Assembly (NCBI RefSeq): GCF_011038785.1
Contig: NZ_JAAKDT010000001.1
Location: forward strand, 1-64,000
Source of the DNA: Parabacteroides sp. ZJ-118
GTDB taxonomy: Bacteria; Bacteroidota; Bacteroidia; Bacteroidales; Tannerellaceae
Direction of reading: 5' to 3'
Length of the DNA stretch: 64,000 nucleotides
Positions 15,424-24,706 of the stretch are shown piece after piece. The position numbers and the translations under genes were made by a program. Below the pieces are notes generated by a model, which ran no database searches, was not told the origin of the DNA, and was given only the letters and a program-made list of their open reading frames with translations. Every line of letters starts with the position of its first letter. Positions within the stretch are counted from its first letter, which is position 1.

Positions 15424-16914
15424 ATGAAGCGACACTTACGACCGATTATGTTTGTCGGAACCTGCTCGGATGCGGGTAAAAGCGTTATCAATGCGGCGTT
15501 TTGCCGTATTTTCAAGCAAGATGGCTATCAACCGGCACCGTTCAAGGCACAAAATATGTCCCTCAATTCCTACTCTACCCCAGAAGGCGGCGAGATGGGC
15601 CGGGCGCAAGTCGTACAAGCGGAGGCATGCGGCATTTCCCCGCATACGGATATGAACCCGGTATTACTAAAGCCGACAAATGACAAAAGCTCGCAAGTCG
15701 TATTAAACGGAAAACCTGTCGGCAATATGTCCGCCAAAGATTATTTCGGGATACAAAACCAGAAGGAGGAGCTATTCAAGGAAGCTGTCAGAGCCTTCAA
15801 CCGTCTGGAAGCTCGCTATAATCCGATCGTATTGGAAGGTGCCGGAAGCATCTCCGAACTAAACCTGCGAGACCGGGATATCACCAATATGCGGATGGCG
15901 ATTGCGGCCGGAGCCTCTACCTACTTAGTAGCGGATATAGACCGGGGCGGCGTATTCGGCTCCGTATATGGAACGATCGCCCTGTTACGGCCGGAGGAAC
16001 GGGCCTTGATGAAAGGGGTTATCATCAATAAGTTCCGCGGAGACGCCTCCTTATTCGAGGAAGGACGGAGCCTGTTAAAGGAATTGACCGGGATTCCCGT
16101 GGTTGGCGTAATCCCATGGTTTCGGGATATCAAGATAGAGGAAGAGGATTCCGTAGCGTTGGATATGAAAAACAATACCTATAAGGACGGGAAAATCAAT
16201 GTAGCTATCATCCTGCTGAGACGAATGTCTAATTTCACGGATTTTGATGTATTGGAGACAGACCCTCGCTTCAATCCGTATTACACCAATCATATCGATG
16301 AGATAGAGAAAGCCGACATCATCCTGCTCCCCGGCTCAAAGAATACGTTATCGGACCTACAAAGCCTACGGGCCAATGGGATAGCGATGGCGATTATCCG
16401 GGCACATAAAGCGGGTAAAAAGGTGATCGGTATTTGCGGTGGCTATCAAATGATGGGAGTCCGATTGGAAGATCCGGAAAGTATCGAGGGAAATATCCCG
16501 GCGATTCCCGGTCTCGGTCTGCTGCCTCAATGCACAGTCATCGAGCAGGAGAAGATCACGAGACAAAGCGACTTCGCGTTCCTCCCCTCTTCGGAGAATA
16601 GGGATTGTAAAGGATACGAGATACATATGGGACGAACCAGCCTATTGGGCGACGCCCCCGAACAGCCCGTAGCCCGGCTGGAAGACGGACGAACGGACGG
16701 ATATTACCTCAACAACCGATGCTGGGGAAGTTATATGCATGGTATCCTTGACAATCCGGCCGTATTGGACAACTTGGCCGAGGGCTTTGACACGGAAACG
16801 ACTGCGGGTCCTTTCGATTATGCCGCTTTTAAGGAAGAGCAGTATGATAAACTCGCCGCCCTCGTAAGGGAGCATGTGGATATGGAATATATTTATGACA
16901 GTATTAAACACTAA
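15424..16914 (+). CDS. cobQ: Cobyric acid synthase (adenosylcobyrate a,c-diamide amidase)
   Basis: 496 aa, the usual length for CobQ/CbiP. It amidates four side-chain carboxylates of the corrin ring using glutamine and ATP. The N-terminal dethiobiotin-synthetase-like ATPase has TCSDAGKSVINAAFCRIF. The C-terminal class I glutaminase domain has the catalytic Cys in GICGGYQMMG and the His in YEIHMGRT. No other cobalamin genes are adjacent and no cobalamin riboswitch is visible in the short upstream gap. It marks the start of the chromosomal core next to CPS1. Confidence 0.95.
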   Translation: MKRHLRPIMFVGTCSDAGKSVINAAFCRIFKQDGYQPAPFKAQNMSLNSYSTPEGGEMGRAQVVQAEACGISPHTDMNPVLLKPTNDKSSQVVLNGKPVGNMSAKDYFGIQNQKEELFKEAVRAFNRLEARYNPIVLEGAGSISELNLRDRDITNMRMAIAAGASTYLVADIDRGGVFGSVYGTIALLRPEERALMKGVIINKFRGDASLFEEGRSLLKELTGIPVVGVIPWFRDIKIEEEDSVALDMKNNTYKDGKINVAIILLRRMSNFTDFDVLETDPRFNPYYTNHIDEIEKADIILLPGSKNTLSDLQSLRANGIAMAIIRAHKAGKKVIGICGGYQMMGVRLEDPESIEGNIPAIPGLGLLPQCTVIEQEKITRQSDFAFLPSSENRDCKGYEIHMGRTSLLGDAPEQPVARLEDGRTDGYYLNNRCWGSYMHGILDNPAVLDNLAEGFDTETTAGPFDYAAFKEEQYDKLAALVREHVDMEYIYDSIKH

Positions 16915-16918
16915 TATC

Positions 16919-18241
16919 ATGAACAGACGTACTTTTATGCAAAAAACCGGGCTTATCATGTCCGGACTTACTTTATCGCCGCTTACCGGTAAATCGTATT
17001 CCTCCGTATACGGACAAACCGCCCCCAGCAACAAAGTAAAAGTAGCCCTCATCGGATGCCGCAGTATGGGATACGGGGATTTGAATACTTTTCTTGATTA
17101 TCCGGAGACGGAATGCGTGGCTCTTTGCGATGTCGATGACGAATGGTTAAACAAACGGGCTGCCGACGTTGAGAAGAAAACAGGGAAAAAAGTACCTCAT
17201 TTATACAAGGACTGGCGGCGAGTCATCGATAACAAGGACGTAGACGTAGTCATTATCGGTACGCCGGACCATTGGCATTGCCTTCCGACGGTCTGGGCTT
17301 GCCAAGCGGGAAAAGACGTATATGTAGAGAAGCCGCTCTCCAATACGATCGAGGAATGTAATTTGATGGAAAAAGCCGCTCGTAAATACAACCGGATCGT
17401 ACAGGTAGGCCAATGGCAACGTAGCGACCCGCATTGGGACGAGGCGGCTAATTTCTTGAAAGCCGGAAATATCGGACGAATCCGTACGGTCAAGGTATGG
17501 GCTTACCAAGATGGCAAACCGACACTTCCGGTCAAACCGGATTGCGACGCTCCCGCCGGAGTGGATTATGACATGTGGCTAGGCCCGGCTCCCAAACGTC
17601 CGTTCAATCCGTATCGCTTTCATTATAATTTCCGTTTCTTCTGGGACTATGCGGGAGGCTTGATGTCGGACTGGGGCGTACATTTATTGGATTATGCCTT
17701 GGAGGGCATGAACGCGGGTCTTCCCAACCGTGTATTCTCAAGCGGCGGCAAGTTCGCCTATCCGGACGACGCTATGGAGACACCCGATACGTTAATGGCA
17801 ACTTACGCTTACAAAGATTTTACGATCATTTGGGATCACGCCTGCGGGATCAATCACGGACTCTATAACCGGAAGGAAGGATTAGCGTTCTATGGGGAGA
17901 ACGGTACGATGGTACTCGACAGAGCCGGTTGGGAAGTCATACCGGTCGTATCCAATAACGTAGCCCGCATGGAAGCCGTTCCTTTCAAGAAAGGGGAAGG
18001 CAAAGGGCTTTATAATCATGTGGGAAACATGTTGAGTTGCATTAAAAGCCGCGAACTTCCGAACGCCGATGTCGCTATCGGTGCCCGCGTAGCGAAGATG
18101 GCTCATTTGGCGAATATCTCCTGCCGGGTTCAACGGGAAGTCCATTGGGATGACAAAAACAATTTGTTCGTCGGCGATAACGAAGCTACCGCCCTGTCGA
18201 AAGCCTATTACCGGGCACCTTGGGAATTGCCTAAATTGTAA
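16919..18241 (+). CDS. Gfo/Idh/MocA family oxidoreductase with Tat-type signal
   Basis: 440 aa from the ATG at 16919, 5 bp after the cobQ stop. The N-terminus MNRRTFMQKTGLIMSG is a twin-arginine signal typical of exported sugar-acting members of this family in Bacteroidetes. The Rossmann fold follows (VKVALIGCRSMGYGD), then EKPLS (Lys of the catalytic EKP motif) and a C-terminal beta-sheet domain. Likely a periplasmic NAD(P)-dependent enzyme acting on a sugar or glycoside; substrate unknown. Co-direction with cobQ suggests co-transcription, but the functions are not obviously related. Confidence 0.88.
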   Translation: MNRRTFMQKTGLIMSGLTLSPLTGKSYSSVYGQTAPSNKVKVALIGCRSMGYGDLNTFLDYPETECVALCDVDDEWLNKRAADVEKKTGKKVPHLYKDWRRVIDNKDVDVVIIGTPDHWHCLPTVWACQAGKDVYVEKPLSNTIEECNLMEKAARKYNRIVQVGQWQRSDPHWDEAANFLKAGNIGRIRTVKVWAYQDGKPTLPVKPDCDAPAGVDYDMWLGPAPKRPFNPYRFHYNFRFFWDYAGGLMSDWGVHLLDYALEGMNAGLPNRVFSSGGKFAYPDDAMETPDTLMATYAYKDFTIIWDHACGINHGLYNRKEGLAFYGENGTMVLDRAGWEVIPVVSNNVARMEAVPFKKGEGKGLYNHVGNMLSCIKSRELPNADVAIGARVAKMAHLANISCRVQREVHWDDKNNLFVGDNEATALSKAYYRAPWELPKL

Positions 18242-18279
18242 CAATCGCGGCATAACGTCAAGGGAACCTCTTTACAACA

Positions 18280-18330
18280 AAAACCCCTCGGGAGAATGCC
18301 TCTAAGACATTCATTCTCCCGAGGGGTTTT
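18280..18330. terminator. Bidirectional terminator between convergent genes
   Basis: A 19-bp perfect stem, from AAAACCCCTCGGGAGAATG (18280-18298) to its complement at 18312-18330, with A-runs and T-runs at the two ends. It serves both the oxidoreductase (plus) and the DJ-1 gene (minus). Confidence 0.95.
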
Positions 18331-18340
18331 AATATCAAGC

Positions 18341-18913
18341 TTAGTGCTTTGCCCCATGTAACAAAGCGTCGTACAATAAGGCATCCGCCACTTCCAGAGC
18401 GATTTCCTCGTCTTTCAGATTCCTCAAGATCGCCAAGCCGAACTCGAACATAAAGCCCGGTCCCCTGCTTGTAATGATATTTCCATCTTGCTCTACCCCA
18501 TTTTCCGTAGGAATAGCGCCTACCATTGTTGGCTCGAAGAAAGGAAAACAGGTAGCCCTTTTTCCTTGTAGCAATCCAAGACTGCCTAAAACCATCGGCC
18601 CGGCACAGATAGCGCCGATTAATACGCCTTCTTCCGTTTTTTCCTTGACTAATTCTCTCAAATGGACATGCTCATTTAAATGGTTGCTTCCGGGTATTCC
18701 ACCCGGGAGGATCAAGGCTTCGACGCAACTGAAATCCGCCTCCTCGAACAGATAATCAGCCATTACCGGAATATCATGAGCACCCATCACCAAACGGTCA
18801 CCCGTAATGGATACCATCACAACCCGTACACCACCGCGCCTCAAAACATCAATCGTACCCAAGGCTTCTATTTCCTCAAAGCCTGTCGCTAAAAAGATAA
18901 CCGCATTTTTCAT
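18341..18913 (-). CDS. DJ-1/PfpI family protein
   Basis: 190 aa, the full single-domain length. Typical features are the N-terminal VIFLATGFEEIEALGTIDVL with the conserved Glu, EALILPGGIPGSNHL, and the nucleophile-elbow Cys in GAICAGPMVLG. Close to the YajL/DJ-1 subfamily, associated with redox or carbonyl stress; older annotations call these ThiJ, which is misleading. It follows the histidine kinase gene by 11 bp on the same strand, so the two are probably co-transcribed. Confidence 0.9.
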   Translation of the reverse strand: MKNAVIFLATGFEEIEALGTIDVLRRGGVRVVMVSITGDRLVMGAHDIPVMADYLFEEADFSCVEALILPGGIPGSNHLNEHVHLRELVKEKTEEGVLIGAICAGPMVLGSLGLLQGKRATCFPFFEPTMVGAIPTENGVEQDGNIITSRGPGFMFEFGLAILRNLKDEEIALEVADALLYDALLHGAKH

Positions 18914-18924
18914 TTCTCTTTTAT

Positions 18925-20196
18925 TTAGTATAGTTGATATTCACTCAAAACAGAAGGATCATCCTTCTCCACAACAGCCTTATCCGTAACAACCAACGGT
19001 AAGGTAAACCAGAAAGTGGAACCTTTGCCAAGCTCTGATCGCACACCGATCTCGCCACCCAACTGCTCTACAATCATCTTGCAGATCGATAATCCCAAAC
19101 CAGCCCCTTGATAAAAATCATCCAGTTTCACGAAACGCTCGAAAACAGACTCCAGCTTATCCTCTGATATCCCGATTCCGGTATCCATGACAGAGACACG
19201 TACGAACATATCTTCCACCTCATAAAAAAGCGAGATAAAACCTTTGGAGGTAAACTTAATGGCATTAGACAGGAGATTTAACAAGACCTGTTCCACCCGG
19301 TGCGGATCGGTCCACAGACGAACGGAAGGCATGGCGACCGAGTTATATACCAATGCCACAACGGAAGACATCTTCAAGGATTGTACCACATAGGCCTCCT
19401 GACAAATATCCCTCAACTCTACTTCCGACACGTTATAGTTTAACCGACCGGACTCGATCTTCGACAAATCCAGGATATCATTGATCACTTTCAACAATAA
19501 ATCGCAATTCTTATCTATAATCGAGAAGTATTCCTTTTGCTCGTTGGCATCAGTCGTTTCCGTCACGAGATGGGCAAAACCGACGATAGCATTCAGCGGG
19601 GTCCGGATCTCATGGCTCATATTGGCGATAAAAGCGTTTTTCATCTTATCCGCCTCTTGTACTTTCATCAGCTTCAACTGATCCTGACGTCGCTCCGTGA
19701 TGTCATTCAGCATGACCAATAACAGAGGCGAGGCTCCCGGATCCGGATTCGTGATCAATAAACGCACGATATTCACGATCCTCACCTCTCCATTCGGTTT
19801 CTCATACTCTACCACTTCCTTTACCATACGTCCCGTTTTGATCGTATGGTAATCTTCCGTTCGGATCTCGTGCGCCCGCCTGGAATCGGGGAAAAGCTCG
19901 AAATCCGTCTTCCCTAAGACATCCTCCGCCTTGACTCCCATGAACTCTTCCGCCGCCTTATTAAAATAGATATACCGGAAACCGTTGAAAATATCTTTCA
20001 CCGAGATCTCCACAAATACGTTCGACAAGATCGTATCCATCAAGATATTTAAGAAGTTGATCGTATGTTGACTTTGATGCATTCCAAGCTTGTCATCGCT
20101 TGGAGATGGTGTCAAAGTGGCTTTTTCCAGATCGGCTTCTAATCTCTCAATCCTTTGAATCAACTCCTCTTTGGAAAGGAGGTCATATTTCCCCAT
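18925..20196 (-). CDS. PAS-domain sensor histidine kinase
   Basis: 423 aa, no transmembrane segment, so probably cytoplasmic. Short N-terminal coiled stretch (residues 5-30), one PAS domain (about 45-170; NKAAEEFMGVKAEDVLGKTD), HisKA with the phospho-acceptor His in [16 protein letters not shown], and HATPase_c ([29 protein letters not shown]). No receiver domain and no response regulator next door. It shares strong similarity with the kinase at 24707-26215 in the catalytic half. The promoter boxes upstream support the ATG at 20196. Confidence 0.92.
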   Translation of the reverse strand: MGKYDLLSKEELIQRIERLEADLEKATLTPSPSDDKLGMHQSQHTINFLNILMDTILSNVFVEISVKDIFNGFRYIYFNKAAEEFMGVKAEDVLGKTDFELFPDSRRAHEIRTEDYHTIKTGRMVKEVVEYEKPNGEVRIVNIVRLLITNPDPGASPLLLVMLNDITERRQDQLKLMKVQEADKMKNAFIANMSHEIRTPLNAIVGFAHLVTETTDANEQKEYFSIIDKNCDLLLKVINDILDLSKIESGRLNYNVSEVELRDICQEAYVVQSLKMSSVVALVYNSVAMPSVRLWTDPHRVEQVLLNLLSNAIKFTSKGFISLFYEVEDMFVRVSVMDTGIGISEDKLESVFERFVKLDDFYQGAGLGLSICKMIVEQLGGEIGVRSELGKGSTFWFTLPLVVTDKAVVEKDDPSVLSEYQLY

Positions 20197-20228
20197 AGCC
20201 CGTACATTAAGTTTAATTGCGTATCGGG

Positions 20229-20258
20229 CAAAAGTAACTATTATTTTTTTATTTACAA
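20229..20258 (-). promoter_or_regulatory. Promoter of the PAS kinase/DJ-1 unit
   Basis: Minus strand TTG (20256-20258), 19 bp, TACTTTTG (20229-20236). A full Bacteroidetes match about 33 bp before the start codon. Confidence 0.75.
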
Positions 20259-20343
20259 TGGTTCACGGGCTAATAATTCTCACTTTCAAAAGACCCTAAC
20301 TAATATTTTGACACAAGTGTATGGCATTATCCAAAATAAAAGA

Positions 20344-20351
20344 TACATTTG
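20344..20351 (+). promoter_or_regulatory. -7 box for the paaK-type gene
   Basis: TACATTTG, 43 bp before the ATG at 20395. The -33 region (TGTATGG near 20317-20323) is weak. Its position inside a longer open frame shows that the longer N-terminus is not translated. Confidence 0.6.
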
Positions 20352-20394
20352 CAATCTAATTTCATGGATTAAACACACTCTAATTGAAAAAACA

Positions 20395-21696
20395 ATGATG
20401 TATTGGCAAAAGGAAATAGAGACCATGGATCGTAAAGATCTGGTAAAACTTCAACTTGAACGACTGAGACAAACCATAGAATTAGCGGGCAACTCCCCTT
20501 TTTACAATAGAATATTCAAAGAGAAAAGAATCACCCCGGACAGCTTTCAGTCTTTGGAAGACCTGCGAAAGCTTCCGTTTACAACGAAAGACGATCTTAG
20601 AAATAACTATCCGTTCGGATTGGCAGCCATCCCATTGCAAAAATGCGTACGTATCCACTCATCCAGCGGAACGACAGGTAATCCTACCGTCGTCTTACAT
20701 TCCGCCAAAGACCTGGACCGGTGGGCCAACCAAGTAGCCCGTTGCATGTATATGGTGGGGCTAAGGGATACGGACGTATTCCAGAATACATCCGGTTACG
20801 GTATGTTTACCGGTGGCCTCGGTTTCCAGTATGGAGCAGAAAAACTGGGTGCGCTGACAGTGCCAGCGGCAGCCGGTAATACCAAACGACAGATTAAGTT
20901 CATCACCGACTTCGGCACGACCTGCTTACATATCATACCGAGCTACGCCACCCGTTTGGCCGAGGTTATGTATGAGGAGGGAGTAGACCCAAGAAGGGAT
21001 ACCAAACTACACACCGTATGCATCGGTGCCGAACCTCACTCGGAAGAACAACGTAAACGCATCGAACAGCTTCTGGGCGTCAAGGCTTACAACTGTTTCG
21101 GTATGTCGGAGATGAACGGACCGGGTGTGGCGTTCGAATGTACGGAGCAAAACGGCCTGCATATCTGGGAAGACTACGTGATCGTAGAGATCGTTGACCC
21201 GATTACCTTGCGACCGGTGCCCGATGGAGAGGTCGGAGAATTGGTATTAACCACCATCAACCGGGAGGCGATGCCCTTACTCCGCTATCGTACCCGTGAC
21301 CTTACTTGCATCTTACCGGGTGATTGCCCTTGCGGACGTACCCATAAACGCCTTGCCCGTTTCAAAGGACGTAGCGACGATATGATAATCCTGAAGGGCG
21401 TGAACCTATTCCCCGTCCAGATCGAAAAGATCTTGATGCAATTCAAGGAATTAGGCAGCAATTACCTGATCACCCTCGAAACGATCGGCAATAACGACGA
21501 GATGTTGATCGAGGTCGAGTTGAGCGATCTATTCACCGACGACTATTCAGCCTTGCAGCGTTTGACGAAAGGTATCACCCGCCAGTTGAAGGACGAATTA
21601 TTACTTACGCCGCATATCAAGCTGGTAGCCAAGGGATCTTTGCCTGCCACGGATGGCAAGGCGGTACGAGTGAGAGATCATCGCAAACTCTGTTAA
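20395..21696 (+). CDS. paaK: Phenylacetate-CoA ligase family enzyme
   Basis: 433 aa from the ATG at 20395 (MMYWQKEIETM); upstream in-frame codons overlap the promoter and match nothing. Adenylate-forming domain with the ATP-binding loop SSSGTTGNPTVV, the FGMSEMNGPG motif, YRTRDL, and the C-terminal lid with GRSDDMIILKGVNLFP. It makes aryl-acetyl-CoA from aryl acetate, ATP and CoA. In Bacteroidales it typically travels with an ACT protein and with indolepyruvate ferredoxin oxidoreductase, pointing to aromatic amino acid catabolism or reversal; the oxidoreductase is not in this window. Confidence 0.92.
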   Translation: MMYWQKEIETMDRKDLVKLQLERLRQTIELAGNSPFYNRIFKEKRITPDSFQSLEDLRKLPFTTKDDLRNNYPFGLAAIPLQKCVRIHSSSGTTGNPTVVLHSAKDLDRWANQVARCMYMVGLRDTDVFQNTSGYGMFTGGLGFQYGAEKLGALTVPAAAGNTKRQIKFITDFGTTCLHIIPSYATRLAEVMYEEGVDPRRDTKLHTVCIGAEPHSEEQRKRIEQLLGVKAYNCFGMSEMNGPGVAFECTEQNGLHIWEDYVIVEIVDPITLRPVPDGEVGELVLTTINREAMPLLRYRTRDLTCILPGDCPCGRTHKRLARFKGRSDDMIILKGVNLFPVQIEKILMQFKELGSNYLITLETIGNNDEMLIEVELSDLFTDDYSALQRLTKGITRQLKDELLLTPHIKLVAKGSLPATDGKAVRVRDHRKLC

Positions 21697-21720
21697 AGAA
21701 ACAATTAAAACAACAACCTT

Positions 21721-22146
21721 ATGACAATCCATCAAATTTCTATTTTCCTTGAAAACAAGTACGGGAAATTAAGCGAGATATTAGCCTTATTGGCGGAAGA
21801 GCGCATCCACATCATCGCGGCTACCGTGGCCGACACCTCCGAGTATGGGATCCTTCGTATCATCGTAAGCGATCCCCAGAAGGCTTACAGCGTATTAAAA
21901 GAAAACAATGTCAGCGCAAACCTGACCGACGTATTGGCGATCGTAACCAGCTCATGCGCCGGGAGTTTTGCCAACACATTGTCTTATTTCACGAAAGCGG
22001 GTATCAGCATAGAATATATGTATTGTTTCTCCATCCATGAAAAAGCGATCTTGATCTTGCGTACGAATAACCGGGAAAGCGCCCGTGAAGTAATCCGCCG
22101 CCAGAATCTCGGGTATATCTGTGAAAGTGATCTAATAAAACTTTAA
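21721..22146 (+). CDS. Tandem ACT-domain protein
   Basis: 141 aa made of two ACT domains (about 1-68 and 70-140; the first starts HQISIFLENKYGKLSEIL, the second SCAGSFANTLSYFTKAGI). ACT domains bind amino acids. It lies 24 bp downstream of the phenylacetate-CoA ligase gene, a conserved pairing, so it is probably a regulator or subunit sensing an aromatic amino acid. Older annotations call such proteins acetolactate synthase small subunit, which is not supported. Confidence 0.85.
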   Translation: MTIHQISIFLENKYGKLSEILALLAEERIHIIAATVADTSEYGILRIIVSDPQKAYSVLKENNVSANLTDVLAIVTSSCAGSFANTLSYFTKAGISIEYMYCFSIHEKAILILRTNNRESAREVIRRQNLGYICESDLIKL

Positions 22147-22292
22147 TAGGCACGGGTATATGTTCGGAATCCGAGCGCTACATTATGATGTACGTATCGG
22201 CGATAACGATTGTGCTGGTTGGCCTAGCGACTCAAAAGAAAGGTGTTTAGCTTTTCTTATAAGTCTCAAAACACTAATTAACGCTTATTCTA

Positions 22293-22322
22293 TTGACAGA
22301 CATACAGAAAGCCGTATATTTG
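22293..22322 (+). promoter_or_regulatory. Promoter of the ABC transporter operon
   Basis: TTG (22293-22295, in TTGACAG), 19 bp, TATATTTG (22315-22322). One of the best consensus matches in the window. Predicted transcript start near 22329, giving a leader of about 90 nt. Confidence 0.85.
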
Positions 22323-22371
22323 CACTGTGGTTTTTTCATAATAGTATTAGATTTAAGGTTAACAAAGTTGG

Positions 22372-22399
22372 TTAGGGGTTGCCGGGAGGCAATCCTTAA
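22372..22399 (+). promoter_or_regulatory. Strong leader hairpin before the ABC transporter gene
   Basis: TTAGGGGTTGCC pairs with GGCAATCCTTAA around a GGGA loop: 12 bp with two G-U pairs, followed by a T-rich stretch (TTGTTTTAT). It lies between the promoter and the start codon, so it could be an attenuator or a translation-control element. No known riboswitch class is recognised. Confidence 0.6.
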
Positions 22400-22420
22400 T
22401 TGTTTTATAGAGGTCTGGAT

Positions 22421-23329
22421 ATGATTAAATACATTTTTCTACTATTCATATTGTGTTGCGCCGGTTGTCGGCATGCACGAACGGAAGATGCCGTAATCAA
22501 GGTCTCGGTACTTCGGGGTCCGTCCGTTATCGCATTCGCCGACTGGCTTGAGAATCCCCCGGTTATAGACAACCAGAAAGTACTAGTAGAAGTGGCAGAC
22601 TCGCCCGATCTGGCGCAGGCCTCACTGATCAAGCAGGAGACCGATATGGCCGTACTCCCCTTGATCAACGCGGCGAACTTATACAATAAAGGGATCCAGA
22701 TTAAACTAGCGGGGTGCTCGATCTGGGGAACCCTTTACCTCGTTGAGAAAACGCCCTTGAAAGAACCGGCATTGTATGTATTCGGCAACGGTACGACTCC
22801 TGATATCCTTACCCGGTACTACCTCAGTCGCCAGCAATTGGATTATCCATTGAATTACGCCTTCAATACCGCCGGGGAAATCACCCAAGGCATCTTTGCC
22901 GGAAAAGTAAATCGTGCCGTACTCGGGGAACCGTTCCTAAGCATCGCTTTACGACGAGACAGCAGCCTACGAATAACCGCGGACTTGAATCATTTTACAG
23001 ACAACGATACCCTCGGATTCGCCCAAACAGCAGTCGTATACGCCCCAACGATGGAGAAATATCGTACGGCTTTTGAGGATGCCTTACGAGCCTCTTGCGA
23101 AAAAGCCGTACGATATCCGAAAGAGACCATCCATTCCTTGGAAGAGCATGGGATCTTCGCCCAAGGGGCCTTAACCCCTGAGAGTATCGAGCGGTGTAAA
23201 ATCCATTATTTATCGGCTATCGAGGCGAAAAGCGCTGTCATGGATTTCCTTCGTCTTATCGAGCAGTATGAGCCCAAGGCCATCGGCGGGAAGCTTCCCG
23301 ATGCCGGATTTATACCCCAAGAACCATGA
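22421..23329 (+). CDS. Substrate-binding lipoprotein of an ABC transporter (NMT1/SsuA-like)
   Basis: 302 aa from the ATG at 22421 (MIKYIFLLFILCCAGC), a lipoprotein signal with the lipobox Cys at residue 16; an RBS-like AGAGG precedes it. The body resembles the NMT1/SsuA type of periplasmic binding fold. These import sulfonates, taurine, nitrate or thiamine precursors; the substrate here cannot be read. It overlaps the fused permease-ATPase gene by 4 bp (ATGA), so the two gene products form one importer. Confidence 0.82.
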   Translation: MIKYIFLLFILCCAGCRHARTEDAVIKVSVLRGPSVIAFADWLENPPVIDNQKVLVEVADSPDLAQASLIKQETDMAVLPLINAANLYNKGIQIKLAGCSIWGTLYLVEKTPLKEPALYVFGNGTTPDILTRYYLSRQQLDYPLNYAFNTAGEITQGIFAGKVNRAVLGEPFLSIALRRDSSLRITADLNHFTDNDTLGFAQTAVVYAPTMEKYRTAFEDALRASCEKAVRYPKETIHSLEEHGIFAQGALTPESIERCKIHYLSAIEAKSAVMDFLRLIEQYEPKAIGGKLPDAGFIPQEP

Positions 23330-24684
23330 GATTTCGAAAAACGATCACTACGATAGTCGCTACCGTTATCCTGTTGGCGGGATGGCAATTATTCGCCGTG
23401 ACAGCCAATCAACCGGAGCTGATACCTTCGCTTCCACGACTCGTACGGACACTTTGCGAATGGCTCGTCTCCGGTAGTTTTTACCGGTCAGTCGGAGCGA
23501 CCCTGTTTAGGGGAATCTTGGGTATGTCGGTCTCACTCGTCTGTGCGATAGGAATGGCCGGGTTATTCGCCCGCTTTGAGTGGGTGTATGAATTATTTAG
23601 GCCGCTGCTTGCCCTCATGCGTTCGGTCCCGGTCATATCCTTCATACTTTTAGCGCTTATATTTCTAAATCCGGAAAGTATCCCCTTGATGATCGCCTTT
23701 CTCACCATGTTTCCGTTACTGACAGAGAATCTGACACGGGGAATCCTCGACCTGCGTCCGGGTTTATCCATTATGGCACGTCAGTTCCATATCAAACGTT
23801 CCAATGTCTTATTCCAGATCATCTATCCGCAGCTGAAGCCATTCTTACATAGCGGGCTTGCCTCTGCCGCCGGATTCGGCTGGCGTGCGATCATTATGGG
23901 AGAAGTCCTGTCGCAATGCGCATTCGGAATCGGGAGCGAGATGAAAAGGGCACAAAACTTTATCGCCGTCCCCGAGCTGCTCGCCTGGACCATCGTGGCG
24001 GTATTCATCAGTTTCTTTTTTGACAAAGGGATTAGCAAGGTTGCCGGTATCACCCCTAAAATATCCTTCACCGGTGAAGACAAGATCACTCCGGATCGTA
24101 CGTTATCGTTTTTAGACGCAAGAGCTATAAGTTACCAATACGGTGTAAAGCGCTTCTCCCACTCCTTCCAAAAAGGAATTATCTATGGAATTAGCGCACC
24201 CTCAGGCAAAGGGAAAACAACGTTATTAAACTTGATCGGAGGTATCTTATTGCCTACGGAAGGTGAGATATATCCCACAAGGCACTTTGGAATCGCCACC
24301 GTATTCCAACAGCCACAGCTCCTGCCCCACCTGACCGCGGAAGAAAATATCATGCTCCCCCTCTCCTCTTTTCTCGCGGAGGAGAAAGCCCGGCGAATCG
24401 CTCAAAGATATTTACAAACAATGGAAATGGGATCCTTCGGGAACCGACTCCCGAAAGAGCTTAGTTACGGACAGCAACAACGTATCGCCATCGCGAGGGC
24501 ACTGGCATACCCTTCCCCGCTCCTTTTGATGGACGAGCCATTCAAGGGCTTGGATGAAGCCTTAAGCCATCGTATCATAGGACGCATACGAGAAAAGCGA
24601 CTGAAAGAAGAGCGGATCATTCTTTTCACGTCGCATAACCCGGATGAGATCCGGTTGTTGGCGGATGAGGTGATTTACCTATAA
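23326..24684 (+). CDS. ABC transporter permease-ATPase fusion
   Basis: 452 aa. Residues 1 to about 245 are an SsuC/TauC-type permease with about six helices and the EAA-like loop GWRAIIMGEVLSQCAFGIG. From about 262 on it is an ABC ATPase: Walker A in APSGKGKTTLL, Q-loop VFQQPQLLPHL, signature LSYGQQQRIAIARAL, Walker B LLLMDEPFKGLD, switch His in FTSHN. Normally these are two genes; here they are one polypeptide, so the dimer carries both halves in fixed stoichiometry. The Walker A starts with Ala instead of the usual Gly. Convergent with the kinase at 24707. Confidence 0.9.
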   Translation: MRFRKTITTIVATVILLAGWQLFAVTANQPELIPSLPRLVRTLCEWLVSGSFYRSVGATLFRGILGMSVSLVCAIGMAGLFARFEWVYELFRPLLALMRSVPVISFILLALIFLNPESIPLMIAFLTMFPLLTENLTRGILDLRPGLSIMARQFHIKRSNVLFQIIYPQLKPFLHSGLASAAGFGWRAIIMGEVLSQCAFGIGSEMKRAQNFIAVPELLAWTIVAVFISFFFDKGISKVAGITPKISFTGEDKITPDRTLSFLDARAISYQYGVKRFSHSFQKGIIYGISAPSGKGKTTLLNLIGGILLPTEGEIYPTRHFGIATVFQQPQLLPHLTAEENIMLPLSSFLAEEKARRIAQRYLQTMEMGSFGNRLPKELSYGQQQRIAIARALAYPSPLLLMDEPFKGLDEALSHRIIGRIREKRLKEERIILFTSHNPDEIRLLADEVIYL

Positions 24685-24706
24685 GTTCCTACCCGACTTG
24701 AATGCC

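Noticed and set aside
20155-20394. N-terminal extension of the paaK-type protein
   Set aside because: It overlaps the kinase promoter and its own -7 box and matches no ligase N-terminus.
22323-22420. TPP or cobalamin riboswitch before the ABC transporter
   Set aside because: The conserved aptamer cores (for example CUGAGA for TPP) are not seen; only a simple hairpin is present.
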